Source: Bugula neritina
Taxonomy: Eukaryota; Bryozoa; Gymnolaemata; Cheilostomatida; Bugulidae
DNA: 64,000 nucleotides
NCBI GenBank assembly: GCA_964035545.1
Contig: OZ037766.1
Span: 23,488,767 to 23,552,766, forward strand
Direction: 5' to 3'
How positions within the stretch are numbered: position 1 is the stretch's first letter; every line of letters starts with the position of its first letter. The notes under the pieces were generated by a model. The model did not search any database, was not told where the DNA came from, and saw nothing but the letters and a program-made list of their open reading frames with translations. Below are positions 34,095-56,227 of this stretch, piece by piece. The translations under genes and the position numbers were made by a program.

Positions 34095-36160
34095 TGAGAT
34101 GATGCTTTCTTTCTTGTTCCTTGGTGTGCCAGGTGTTATTTCTACGTGTAAAAGTTATTAAATACAGAGAGAAATGTTATATTTATATTTCAATTAAAGA
34201 TGTGATCTAATAATACTTATTTTCTATATACATGTATATGTTATTGTTTTCCTGATTAAAATTCTCCCAATTAACAATGGCAACACCTTTCAAATGAATA
34301 AGTTTGCTGATATAATGGTTAAATAAAAATAGTGAAATATTATTAATGAAGTACCACATCCGGCTATAATTGTATGCGCCTACATAATCTGAAAAACTGC
34401 AATATTTGTATATTAAATTTTGGCATTTATTGATAAATCACCAATGAAAATTTCCTTTTTACTTATTTGTTCAATTCTAATATTAGTATAGTATAATACC
34501 CTGACCCACCTAAAAAGCAAAACTGTATTGTGAAAACAAGAAACGAGACGTTTATAGCCTGTAAAAATACAAGTAGGTATGGAAAAATCATCAATGCATA
34601 GGTGTAACAACTCCAACTTACAACAAAATTTACTTTTATCAACATAAGTAGACATTGGAAAATAATATGTTGATGCAGCAAAGTGCATACTGTAAGATTT
34701 GCCTTGATCAAGAGTACCAGCAGAGGGGACAAACTTTTGACTTTGTAGTTATAATTAAATTCTTGTCGGTTTAAAACTGCACATGCAGATGTGCAAACTG
34801 AAAAGATGCATTATTAGCAGATTTTTGCTTGGGAGTAGAAAATAATAATATGTATAATCTTGTTTTTATATATAAATCAATCTATTTATAGACTACAAAT
34901 TTCTATTCAAAATATATGTTGTGATTATGAACCAAATATATAACATAAACTATTATAGTGAATAATGTAAAAATGTATTTTTAATGCATGCAAGCTACAG
35001 TTATTGACCTTTTGTATGAATAAAAAGTTAGTGGAAGTATTTTGTTTTGGAATGTTAAAAAACACATATAAACATAAACTAAGGTATAAGAGCTTTACAA
35101 CTCTGGTTGCATTGTATATTAAATAAGTCAGTATGAAGAAGAATGATATATTACATGCTATGTTTTAAGTATTTATAAATTTACAAATATTTTCAAGAAT
35201 GAAATAAAATAATAATGTGCATGTAAGCAGTATTTATGATCTTAATGCTGTTAATAATGTATTACAATTCATTATACTTCTCTCGCACTATCGTTCACTA
35301 CATTGTTCACTACATCGTTAAAATATGTAGATTATAAATCACTAAGAACTCCTATGTGGCTTATATACCAGTTGAGAAATTCAATGTGTTATGACTTATA
35401 TGAGGCCAATAATGTTATGAACCACAATTATAATTTCACTTTAATATAGAAATTTGCACGCCCTGCTGTTTTTCTTGCATAGGCACATGTAGTGAGGTTA
35501 TTGCCTATTAGTACATCAGCTTTATAGGTTTATGTTAAAGTGGCGCAGGCATATATAGGTTTTAAATTTATTATAATGAAAATATTATATCTGGTATCGG
35601 ATGGATATATGAAATGATATCTACATGTAGTTATATAATATAGCTCCTCTTCTTATTATTTGTTAGTTCTGAGGTCAATTTGCCTGTTGGATGATGAGAT
35701 GTAAACTTTTCTATAGCTTAAGTTTAAAAGTTTTAGATATATGTGATAGAGTTTGTGAGATTAGTTTATATTATAATAAGTTATAATTATGTTATAGCAA
35801 CAAAGTTGCTTATTGAGATGACTCCATTCCGTGGTAGTAATTATAGAGTTATCTTACCTAGTTCTAAGGGAGATAACTCCTGTAATAGGATTCGTAAAGT
35901 AGGTGTGTTGCTGCCATAATGTTTTCCCATCTGCTATTAGTTACTCGATTACCAAATCACAATTGTTGAAACTACGAGCAGTGCGTTAGTAGGTCAAATC
36001 TGAAGATCCGTGAATGTAATTGGTGATATAATAATATTATTGATAGAAACGGAAAATGCTACTACATGGCGTGAGCTTGTAGGTGTTGTGATTCAAAAGG
36101 CTATAGGCATATGCGATGAATCAGTTCTACTAACTAGTTGTTCTACTTCTAGCAACCATC
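34095..36160. other. Intergenic region between the two CD36-like genes
   Basis: No gene recognised. A short hairpin at 35846-35879 has arms GAGTTATCT and AGATAACTC around a 16-base loop and contains GGGAGATAACTCC, a motif seen twice more in this window. The sequence just before 36161 may include the 5'UTR of the second paralogue; no promoter element is identified. Confidence 0.5.
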
Positions 36161-39100
36161 ATGAGGTTTTCGCATTTTGCATCTATAATATCTGGTGGAG
36201 TAGTTTTGATTCTTGGGGCTATATTAATCCCAATCTTCAATTACATTCTTCCTATAGAGCTTGCAAAGGTAAGACTACCGCTACGTAAACTCAAACTAAA
36301 ACTGTAAGTAAAAGTCATACTAATAGTAATAGTAATACTTTAGAAGTTTAGCTGAAACTAAAAGTAAATGTAACTAATAATATTAATTGTAATTTATTCT
36401 GATCTTTATTAAAACCAGGCGGTTGAACTTGATGCAGTACTTAAACTTTACTTGTATTACTATTATAAGTTATAAATTAATATTTAATATTAATTTATAA
36501 CTTATATTAATAATATTACTATTACTGTATTACTATTAGTATTAGTATTACTGTATTAGTATTACTATTAGTAATACTGTATTATTATTAGTTGTAATAT
36601 TAGTTATACTCAAACTGATACGGTAGTAATAAAGTTGAACAGAATTTTATGCATTTATTTTTAATTGAATAATTCAGCAGATAGAGTTTTATCTTATCAT
36701 TTAATTTTATATCTATAATTTTAGCTAATTTACTTCAAAATATAATTTAATATAATTCATAATTGGCTATTTTATCTTAAGTCATCTGCTTTTAGTTTTA
36801 TATTTGTAGCATAATCAATAAATTAAATATAGATGCTGTATATAATGTAAAAAGTAATAATTATAACTTTGGTACTATAGTTAATTTGAATTGTTTTTAT
36901 GCTCACAAGTGACTAGCAGTTGCTCATTATAATACAAATATTAATTTATTAACGTATAATGAATAATAAATATTATGTTGGACAAATATTTCATCAGTTG
37001 ACAAGAATAATTACAATTTTTATTAAAATAATTTTCTTGCAATTTGCTAAATTATTTTAGTTTAGTTTTCTAATTTCATAATATTATATTATGTTATATT
37101 ATTAAGAATAGAACATAATAAAAGTTAGCAATAATCAGCATTAATTATATAATGAGTGAACTGAAATAGCAAACTTATCAAGACCTGTGTGCCACAAAAT
37201 GTGTTGTATAATCAAATTGCTTGGGCATACAACTCCAGTACTACATAAATTTAACTACACAGCCAGCCCTGTTTTATATTTTGTATTTTTAATTTTGAGT
37301 TATCATTTGCTAGTTATTACTTTGATTTGAAATCATTTTTACAATTTAATTTTGTAGTTGTTAAATTAGTTTTAATTAATGTTTCTAGTAATCATCACCT
37401 AATTTGTTATTAATCGACAGTTTATTTCTTTTTTTAGTCATTATGCTAATAACTTTGAAAAACATGTTACTATTTATTTTAGTCATTGACTCTGAAAGAT
37501 AATACTAAAGGGTTGACAGCATGGGAACATCCAATGGATACGAGTGATGCATACATAACATTTTATGTGTTTGATGTGCAAAACCCTGATGCTGTGTTGC
37601 AAGGAGCAAAACCCGTATTGGTAGAGAAAGGCCCTTATGTATACTAGTAAGCGAATTAGAGTAGTGTATTGATTGCAAATTATACTTTATGGCATAGTTG
37701 TATTTATATTTTCTACATATTTTTGATATTCTCATCTTCATAAATGAAAAATGAACACAAATTTAAACTAGCTTATTACTGCAATTTTTTGTAATAAAGT
37801 TCTTTAAAAGTTTAGTTTGGAATAGTGTATTTAGTTAAAGGTATGATGTTGTGTTGCAGCATTTTTGGTATAATTCCTTTAATTTAACTCCAAATGTTAC
37901 ACTGATGTTAGCAATAATCTCCAAATGTTGTACCAAAGGTTTTTTTAAATAATTTGATCTACTCTGAGCAGTGAATTGTGTGACATTGAATATTGATGAA
38001 TATTGTTTAGTTTATCTTACATTTATATTGTTTTAGTGCTGGTAAATATCGGACAGACGTGGAGTTTGAACCAAATGGTACAGTATATTTCAGGGCTCCT
38101 AGAACAATGGTATTTGATAAGTCCAAGTCAAAAGGCAGTGAGAATGATACATTTACTACCATAAATGTTCCTTTATATGTGAGTTTATTCTCGTTACAAG
38201 TTATATTTTTATCGTAAAATATATTTTGGTGAAGTGTTCGCTTATTATTGGCAGACAAAGTTGAACTGAATTTAAATTATTCTTTACAGACTATAATGAC
38301 GATGATAAAGAATCATCCTTTCGCTGATGCAATATTTGGCGAAGGACTCAAATTATTCCCAAATATCACAATGTTCAAGAATCTAACTGTTTATGAAATA
38401 CTCTGGGGTAAGTTAATAGTGATTGAGTTTAGCATTCACTTTCGAACAGTACTACCCTCTCTCTGCAAATAGTATTCACTATCACTATAGAGTATAGGCA
38501 GAGTGTTACTATTGATGGAAACTATTTAGTGCAAGTGTATAGTACTCATTTGGGGTCAGTGGTACTTACTATCAGTGGTACTCACCAACAGTATTACTCA
38601 CTATCAGTAGTACTCACTCTTAAGAATACTCACTATTAGTAATACTCACTTAAGGATAGTTGTATTCATTCAATTTTGTATAAGCATGGCTCAGGTTATT
38701 TTTAATATTTAAATGGTTGAAAAATTGTTGTAAGTTACTAAAATGGTAGTTGTCCCATGAAACTGGTGTCTCTGTTTATCTTATCATTTCTCTGGGTCTC
38801 TGGAGAGCATCATTACGAAATATTTCATGTTTTATCAACTTTCTACCAGTTCAATGTTCTTATACATTTTCATACATGTACTAAATCTGGCCAGGCTTGT
38901 ATAATTGCCAGCTTAGCTTATCATTCCTAGTTGTTGTTTTGTCTTTTTGACCCTAATTTGTTTTTTAGATTTGTCAATCTTTGCTCTTCTCTAGAGTCCA
39001 AGTGCGTTAGTCATGTTTTTGGCATTCTGCCATCTATACATATGTAATAATTTACTATTTATGGTTTGTAACCAGGCACTGCAACTGTAGGCCAGTATTG

Positions 39101-42100
39101 TCCTGCTAGGACTAATTTATTATACTATGAAACATTTACATCATGTGAGGGGTAAAATGTGTAACACTGCTCACACTACAATTGTACAGATGCATTCATT
39201 TCCTGTGGTATTAGGTTATATTGTGCAGGTATTATATTGATGGTATTGATTTGTTTAGCAATGTATTTTTAAGAGTGTATATAGCTGCAGTGTTTTTTAT
39301 GGCTTTTGCCAGAGTATAGCCCAGTTATACCAGCTTATAGCTTATATAAAAACTCAATCCTAGGGTAGAATTCAAGTCTAACAATTGCTGGAGCCAAGTT
39401 AAAGAACTGAAAATGACTTGATCAAATCCATATAGTCAGTACTCACTTAACATTAGCATGTAGTCCCATAAATAATGAGTTTGCTGCTTTAGTTCTAAAT
39501 CTTATATTCACTGATATGTAACTAGAAGTCATTACAGTAACACAGTTAAATTACCAAGTAATGAAGATAGCTGTTAGATGTCCTTGTTAATGAGACAAAT
39601 AGGAATGTTTGAATCATTATGATTTACAATAATTTATAAAACCGCTTAAAAGCCTAAAATTGAATAAAACAGTTATAGATTTCTGCGTGTCCAAATTTCA
39701 AGGACTTGCATGAAGTTTACTGGCAGTTTTAAGTTTAAGTCAAATATTTGAGCAAGTTAGGTCAAGTCAATGATTTTAGTAAATTGGATTATGTAAGAAA
39801 AGATAATTTCAAATACTCCACTTATCAACTTCTTTAATTTGAAGAACTTAACTTAACACTGGTGTTTGCAATGAAGACGTCTTTTCATAATTTTGCTGTT
39901 TCTCTCTGTATTATATATTCAGCTTTGAAATAATCGCCAATGTACGACTTCCTCTTACCAAACCATTTGTATAAAGCTTTCAACTTTTGTAAACAGTTTG
40001 AGTTACTATGTACTTACATTGTACTTGAAGGTATTGTGCTGCGGTGTGTTGACCGGTGCCATAGTAGTTTACTTCATATAAATATCATATGACTTATTCC
40101 ATCTAATATTACAGGCTATGAAGATCCAATCCTCAAAACTATAAAGGAGTTTTTAGATGCTTTTCCATTTCCTCTAAACTTACCAATCAAAATTGATGGA
40201 TATTTTGGCTTCTTTTACCAAGTGAGTTATTGCAATGTAATTCAAAGCTTCATACTATACTCAATGTTTTTGCAAAAGCATGATCAGTTTTATTTTGAAC
40301 TGAAAGGCAAGGCCACAACTGCTGTTTAAAAAGACACTTAGATAAAAATAGTATTATGTCATACAGAAGTTGAATTCTTTATAAACTTTGACTCTCCAAC
40401 TGATGGAAATATTTAACTTTGATTCAGTAATATACAAGTTGTCAAACTGCCTTCTTTTTCAGAAAAACAACACGGACACTGGACTGTTCAATGTGAATAC
40501 AGGTGAGAATGGAATGAAAGACTTCATGTTTATTAACTCCTGGAACAAAGAAACTCACGTACCATACTGGAAATCAGAGTACTGCAACAGAATCAATGGA
40601 ACAGGTATGTCATCCAATCATATCCCTCCTAGCTAATGCGCTAATTAAATACTGTGTGCATGTGGGTGAAGAAAAATAGCTAATGAAAAGACTTTTTTAA
40701 CACATTAAGGTAAAAGATTGTCGAAAGTTTAATTGGTCAATTGTGCTATGTCATCTCAGTTTCTACTTCTAAATCCTACTAAATATTTTTCTGGTCAACG
40801 GCATTTCTAAATTCTGCCAGTGCAGTATTCTTCATTAGCTAATTAGTAACTTCAAACCTTTGTAACACTTTTCACATCAGTAACACTTGTCACACTGGTA
40901 GCACCTGTCACATGTTTGTCACACTTTGCACACTTATCACGCTGGTAATTATTTGTCACACTGATAGCACCTGTCACTTGTCGCATGTTTGACACTTGAC
41001 ATCGAAGAATATAGTTTTTAGCAGAAAGGGTTGTTATACAGACCGATGGAGGTCAATTATTATTCTACAGGCTGCAGTATATACTATATAAAGTAGCTGA
41101 TTTCTCTGTTTTAGATGGCCAAGTGTATCACCCATTTGTTGATATAAACAAGAGGATGTACATGTTTGTATCTGATTTGGGCAGGTTAGTTTCTAAGCTG
41201 GCAATTTATATAAACTAAAAACACTATGTAATATATGTTCAATTCTATTATAATTTTAAGATTGGAGAAAATATTTTATGATGCTTTGGCTACAAATGAC
41301 CAGCTTTAAAGGATTGCTCAATCTTAGTTTATTACAATCACATCATAATTATGAACTATAATCTAATGTGTATGCAAACAATTGTGACTTTGCAAAGGGA
41401 TATGTGCCTAGAAAACAGCTTTTCAAAATTCCAATTTTGAGGGAGGTAAAATTTTCAGCCATGAAAAAGAATAGCCTAATACGTGACGTGTGAACGCCAG
41501 TAACTATGCTGCACGTGCTAACTATAACGCTGGTATTCAAGGTTACTGAGCACAACATCAACCAATAACGCTCAAGCAGTTACAGTGCGCTATATAGGTC
41601 AGCTTTAGTGTGCCCGTAATATTGCACAATCTGGCCTAGTTTAGATCGATCGCAGGCATTCATCCTAAAGAATGCATGTTTTTACAATGCTTTTTTCTAA
41701 TGTTTACAAGCAAAATATGGCCTAATGTTATCACATACATGTTATTTAAAATGTCAAACTATAGATTGAGATAATTCACATTTGCACTTCTATAAATATA
41801 TACAAATTACGAGCTGAAAGATCACATCTCACAGTCATATTTCTATAGTTATTCATTTGTATAGTCACGTGATCAGCAGGAATGCTGGCGCTGTTACGTC
41901 ACATTTCCCAGCTCATTTCAAAATCGGCGTTTTGGCTGTTACCAATCTACACCCTCAACTTCAACTAACTTTTTCTACCTTTGGACAAATGCTTTTTGTC
42001 AATGCATGCTTAGAAAAACACAATAATATGTGTGTTTGACCTAAATGGCCATTTATTAGACAAGATAGAGCAATCCTTTAAGTTTTAATTTGTGGATCGC

Positions 42101-44414
42101 CACTAAACACTAATTTTTTAGGTTCTAAAATTGATACTAGTGTTTGGTTTTAATCAGTTGGTTTTTTATTTGCATTTGACTAATGCTTTGTTAGGCGTAT
42201 ACATTTAGTTATAGATGTAGTAAGTTTATCTACGAAATATGGTAATACACTAAAGTCTAAACTATGCTTTTCAAGTTTTCCAGTGTCTTCCATTAACCTA
42301 CTTTATGCCTTTTAATTTTACAAACTGCACACTTATACAATGAGATTCAAACCTCCAAGAGAGTGCTAGTAGATAAATCATAACATGCATCATATCTGGA
42401 TATCTCACTGCAATAATCTATAGCGTCGCATTGTTCTACATTGCTAACAACTACCGTTTGATTTAGAAAAATTTTAATTTTCATTTCACTAAGGAAGTTG
42501 CAGTGCATTGTTTGTTTAGCTTTTTTTTAACTCTAGCTACCATACCACCTCAAAGTTTTAGTACCGTGTAGGGGACGGGAGGGAGGGTGCCACAATATGG
42601 AGTAGTGCAGCATATAACAGGTATAATGTGTTAAAAGGGTTTAAATTGCAGGTGGATGGCTATTAGCTCTATTAGTTATCTAAACAAAACCCTGGACTTC
42701 CTGGATTAACAAAGTCAGCATTTTTCCTTGTTGGACTTGATATAACAATGTTTTATGTTAACTGAGTGTTGTATATAATTTGTATATATGTTGTTGTATA
42801 TATTGCACCTTTACGAGTAATAGTGTAATGTACTATCTGTTGTAACATGTTTTATATACTATATATGAACACAATGCTACATAATATCATAATTTGATGC
42901 GATACATACTGTAGTATTATATTCGTCTAGGTCCATATACTTGACATACAAAAAAGGAGTGGAATTGGAAGGTATCCCCCTCTACAGATTCACTCCACCC
43001 CCTGAACTGTGGATGTATGAAGACCACCCTGAGAATGAATGTTTCTGTGTTGGTGACGTCTGTCCCCATTCAGGTATTTCCTCTGTATTGAAAGTATTCC
43101 CCGGTAAATAAAGATTTTACCGCCTTGTGTTTAGAGTTATCTCCTCATAATACACTGTATAGAACTGTTAATATCTTAGGTGCTCTCAACATTAGTGCCT
43201 GTCAGGGCGGAGCCCCGGTATTTGTGTCATTACCTCACTTCCTGTACGGAGATTACTATAGAGGCTTAGTGGAAGGGATGAAACCTAGTCAAGAGGCCCA
43301 CGATACTTACATTGATGTTGAAAAAGTAAGTTCTTCTTATGCAGTAAGTAAGTCAGTGCAGTATACTATGCACACATTATCCTGTCTCTGGTAATAGACG
43401 TTGACATTTAACTTGAGGTTATGAACTTTCTAGACTTCTGGGATAGTTATGGAAGGATCTAAACGGATTCAACTCAACCTGGCTGTTGAGAGGATTGAAC
43501 ACATTGTGTAAGTATTATGCAATACATTAACAGGGTTAATTGCTTACGTCTTACTGTTAAAAAATTTAACAAAAAGTTCCAATTTCCAAATTTTAAGCTG
43601 CAAGCAAAAATATTTAGATATGCAGTTTTTTCCATAATAATATCTGCCTGTAAAAAGGGTGTTTCTCGATTTGTTTGTTGTGGCTAAGCCGCTCCAATTT
43701 ATAGCAGTTGTAATACACTTCCTGTTCTATTGTTGCAGGGAAACTAAAAACCTGTCCACACTGCTGTTTCCTGTAATTTGGCTAGACCAATCAGCAAATA
43801 TTAATGAAAAGGGAATAAAGCAGTTCAAACAGGAGTTGTTCTACCTTCAAATATCTATACCTATAGTAGCTTATTGTCTCATAGCTATCGGCTCGCTCTT
43901 CTTCTTGCTCGGAGTTATCATACTTATAGTCCGGAAACAGAGAAGTCGTAGACTGAGAGCAGTAAGTTACAGTATTCTATAAACACTCTACACAAGTTCT
44001 TTATGTGCAATGAGTAATCTATATTCTATATAAATCTGTATAACTATCTAATCTAAAAATATTCTGTATAATATATTCTATACTCTATATTCTATAAGTA
44101 ATCTACGAGTTTTCTACATGTAGTCTACGAGTATTCTATATCTAACCTACAAGTGTTCTACATTTAATCTACAAGTACTCCATATGCAATGTACAAGTAT
44201 TCTACATTTAGTCTACAAGTATCCTACGAGTATTCTATATGTTACCTACAAGTATTATGTATGTAATATACGAGTGTTCTATGTACTACACTATTTTATA
44301 CAGAGTTCTGCTGACTCTAAACTGGTAGATGAGAAGTCCCCATTGCTGTCTGATGACGGTGCCTCCACGAGTAGCACCGCCTCTCTCTCCAGACCTGATA
44401 ACGTAGCTGCCTGA
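36161..44414 (+). CDS. LIMP-2/CD36 family scavenger receptor, paralogue 2
   Basis: Same family and topology as the upstream gene. Exons: 36161-36268, 37483-37646, 38037-38178, 38290-38407, 40115-40221, 40463-40604, 41115-41184, 42931-43073, 43180-43325, 43434-43507, 43739-43961, 44304-44414; total 1548 nt, 515 aa plus stop. Start chosen because the ATG opens the N-terminal membrane segment (IISGGVVLILGAILIPIF) at the expected length. Family motifs: YVFDVQNPDAV, EKGPYVY, DGYFGFFYQ, LPHFLYGDYY, FPVIWLDQS. C-terminal membrane segment in exon 11 (AYCLIAIGSLFFLLGVIILI). Tail VDEKSPLL is an acidic dileucine signal. Exon boundaries match paralogue 1 except that its exons 6 and 7 are one exon here. 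The cysteine equivalent to CD36 C272 is replaced by Gly (VSDLGR), while its normal partner (ISACQ) remains. Protein divergence from paralogue 1 is large, so the duplication is old. Confidence 0.93.
36290..36620. repeat. Imperfect TAATAG/TATTAC simple-sequence tract, intron 1
   Basis: Low-complexity ATTACTATTAGTA sequence on both strands fills the start of intron 1 of the second CD36-like gene. It includes an inverted stretch at about 36465-36510 (TTATAAGTTATAAATTAATA with its inverse). Confidence 0.7.
38500..38660. repeat. Degenerate TACTCACTATCAGTAG repeat, intron 4
   Basis: About eight diverged 16-20 bp units lie about 100 bp after the exon 4 donor of the second CD36-like gene. They do not copy the exon end, unlike the array at the same intron of paralogue 1. 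Confidence 0.75.
40865..41000. repeat. Degenerate CACTGGTAGCACCTGTCACA repeat, intron 6
   Basis: A short array of diverged 20-25 bp units, rich in CACTTGTCACA, about 260 bp past the exon 6 donor of the second CD36-like gene. Confidence 0.7.
41310..42077. mobile_element. 768-bp non-autonomous element with TTAA target duplication
   Basis: TTAA at 41306-41309 and 42078-42081 flanks the insertion. The ends are inverted repeats: AGGATTGCTCAATCTT on the left and, reading inward from the right, AGGATTGCTCTATCTT. TTAA duplication is the hallmark of the piggyBac superfamily. No transposase reading frame is present; a 70-codon minus-strand frame at 41349-41561 has no recognisable domain. It sits in intron 7 of the second CD36-like gene, about 125 bp past the donor. 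Confidence 0.85.
44090..44285. repeat. TCTACAAGTATTCTA minisatellite before the last exon
   Basis: Diverged units of about 20-22 bp with core TCTACAAGTATTCTACATT occupy most of intron 11 of the second CD36-like gene, ending about 15-20 bp before its acceptor at 44303. Confidence 0.85.
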
Positions 44415-46867
44415 CCACCCCTCCCTCCTCTTTTCATTTGGCAGCACCTATGGCAAATCAACCAAATCCCTTCAATCTGTAATCCTTACAGTCACTGTAT
44501 CTTATTTGTTTTTTTTTCTATCATGCTCCTTCCGGTACAATCAGCTGATATTGAAACTCAATTGTTTATAAAAAAAAGATGAAATTTTGTATCATTTATA
44601 CTTTTAATTGGATTTTCTTGTAAAATAAGTTTGTTTCTCTTCCACTTTTCAACATGTAGTCTGTGCCAATATCACAGCAGGTTAAGGGTTCAGTTTGCAT
44701 ATAATAATTTTCCCCTCTACGTTGTTGATTTGAAATAATAGTATATTTTGGATTTACCGGCCCAATAAGTGATCCTGTGAAGTGTGACGTATACAACGTG
44801 GCAAAGTAATTGAGTTGTATACTCTGCACATTTGTACACCAAAAGTAAGTTAATCTGTTTTTTTCCATATAGATGTTTATCTTAGCTACAGCTGTTGCTA
44901 TGATCTGACTATTGTATAGTTTTTGTGCCACATTTGCTGTTGCACACATATTTTTTTCCATACTTACAGTATTGAATTATGTTGTTACTGCAATTTGACA
45001 CAGCGTGGTTAGGGTAACTCCTGATCTATGTTCAACAAGGTTCTACCATTTGTGCTAGCATTAACTGTGCTCAAATATGTAATGCAAAGAATATATTTTT
45101 ATATCGTAGCATTTAAATATAATATTATTCATTTAAGTTATGGTTTATGTCTATTTATTTGGATCACTCTATAAATTTCTGTATTTCACAACTCATATTT
45201 AGTGTTATTTTTCTATGGAACTACTATTATACAAGGTTACTTCTATTTTATTAAAGCCTTTATTGATTATAAATATAATTACTTTATGAGAAGGTTGTGT
45301 CGGTCTTATGATATCTCTATGGCCATATATTCCCTCCTTTTGTTCACAAGTTTTTAAAGCATTTGCTATGCTGCTCATGTATACAGGGTAATTTACCACT
45401 CAGAACAGGATACACTGTGCACATTAGAAACGTATTACACAAAGAACAGCTAAAAATTACAAGTGGGTATAAAATAATTTATTTACATCAACAGTGAAAG
45501 CATAAAAATATTCAAAGATATAATTATAATATATCATCATTAATCATAGATAGTACTTCTACAATTTTCAGTAATAGACAATGTATTAGATACCTCAAGT
45601 AGGTCGAACCACTCCTCAATCTTACTTTAACCGCAGGGTTTATTTTAAATGCTTGCTAACCAATTAGCAACTGTTCAAATTTTATGCAAACTGCATCAAA
45701 ACCCAAAACTCAGTGCTTTAGGCTATTTTGAAGGAATATCAAAAACATAACTATGAACTGACATTTGAAACTCTCCACCTTACATGAAGCCATGTGCACT
45801 ATTGAAATAAAAAACATCTTGCATATTGAAATAGCACTATTCACAATTGGATTAGCATTCTTATTATATCAATTTATAGATAATTGTGTTTTCTTGTATT
45901 TCATTCATGTTAGACTAATAGAGTGAGTTTAAATTGTTTTATTAAAGCTAAAAAATGTACACGATATAACGCTGATATGTAATAAAATAAGTACAATACT
46001 ACTATGCAGTTAAATATATATATCAGGAAAAGTATACAGACTCCTTTTTATAGTATCATACATAAATCATTTCAATTTTTTAGTAAATATGAGTACAAAG
46101 GCAAAGGAGATTATTGTTACTTTGGTAAAAAAAATCAAGACATGAAAATATTACGTTCCAACTTATTATTTAATTTGGAATAAAAACTTTCTGGCTCAAC
46201 TAACTATTCAACTCATTTATATCATACTTTATAGCTTACAGTAAAATATTCTATGCTTTTAAAGCACACATCAATGTATTACCTTAGTAGTGCTGAGGAA
46301 TAATAGGTGGCTAACTTGTAAACATATTTTTGGTGCAGCTGCTTAGTTTAATTTTAACAGTTTTTCACATTTCAACACAGAGCTTCAATGTTTTGTTTTG
46401 AAAAGCATCTTATTAAATTTAATATGTTTTCATAATAAAGATAATAGCCCTCAGATAATAATAATAGAAATCGTTGTGAGAATCTAAAGATGATTCTTTG
46501 AAGGCCCCAGACCTTTTTTCCATAATAAATATTAGAACTCGTAGAGCAATTTTGACTGGATACCCTTCCTTATATTTTATGTACCATTTGTGGCCCTTGC
46601 AAGGGTTAAGCCTAGCACTAAAATCTATATAATATAGAGTTGTATCTTAAGTATCCGTGAATTTAACAACTTACTGTTAAACTTAAAATATTAAGGTGAA
46701 GCATAAATGCATGCTTTGAAAACATCTTACACATAAATAAACGTTGCATCACAGACTTCATACTGGTAAAAAGGAATTATATACAGCAATACAATAATAT
46801 AATATAATAGTTTTAATTTACAGTATTACATAATATTAAATAATTAATTGCAAAAAATGTCATGAAA
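44415..46867. other. Convergent intergenic region and 3'UTRs
   Basis: The second CD36-like gene and the ZIC gene end tail to tail across this stretch. On the minus strand a canonical AATAAA is found at 45943-45938, about 925 bases past the ZIC stop; it is a candidate signal. On the plus strand a candidate AATAAA lies near 45804; nearer to the stop none is canonical. No other gene is recognised. Confidence 0.45.

Positions 46868-56227
<9,360 letters not shown>

Noticed and set aside
36010-36288. 92-codon frame overlapping exon 1 of the second CD36-like gene
   Set aside because: It is a different frame from the MRFSHFASII start that encodes the expected membrane segment.
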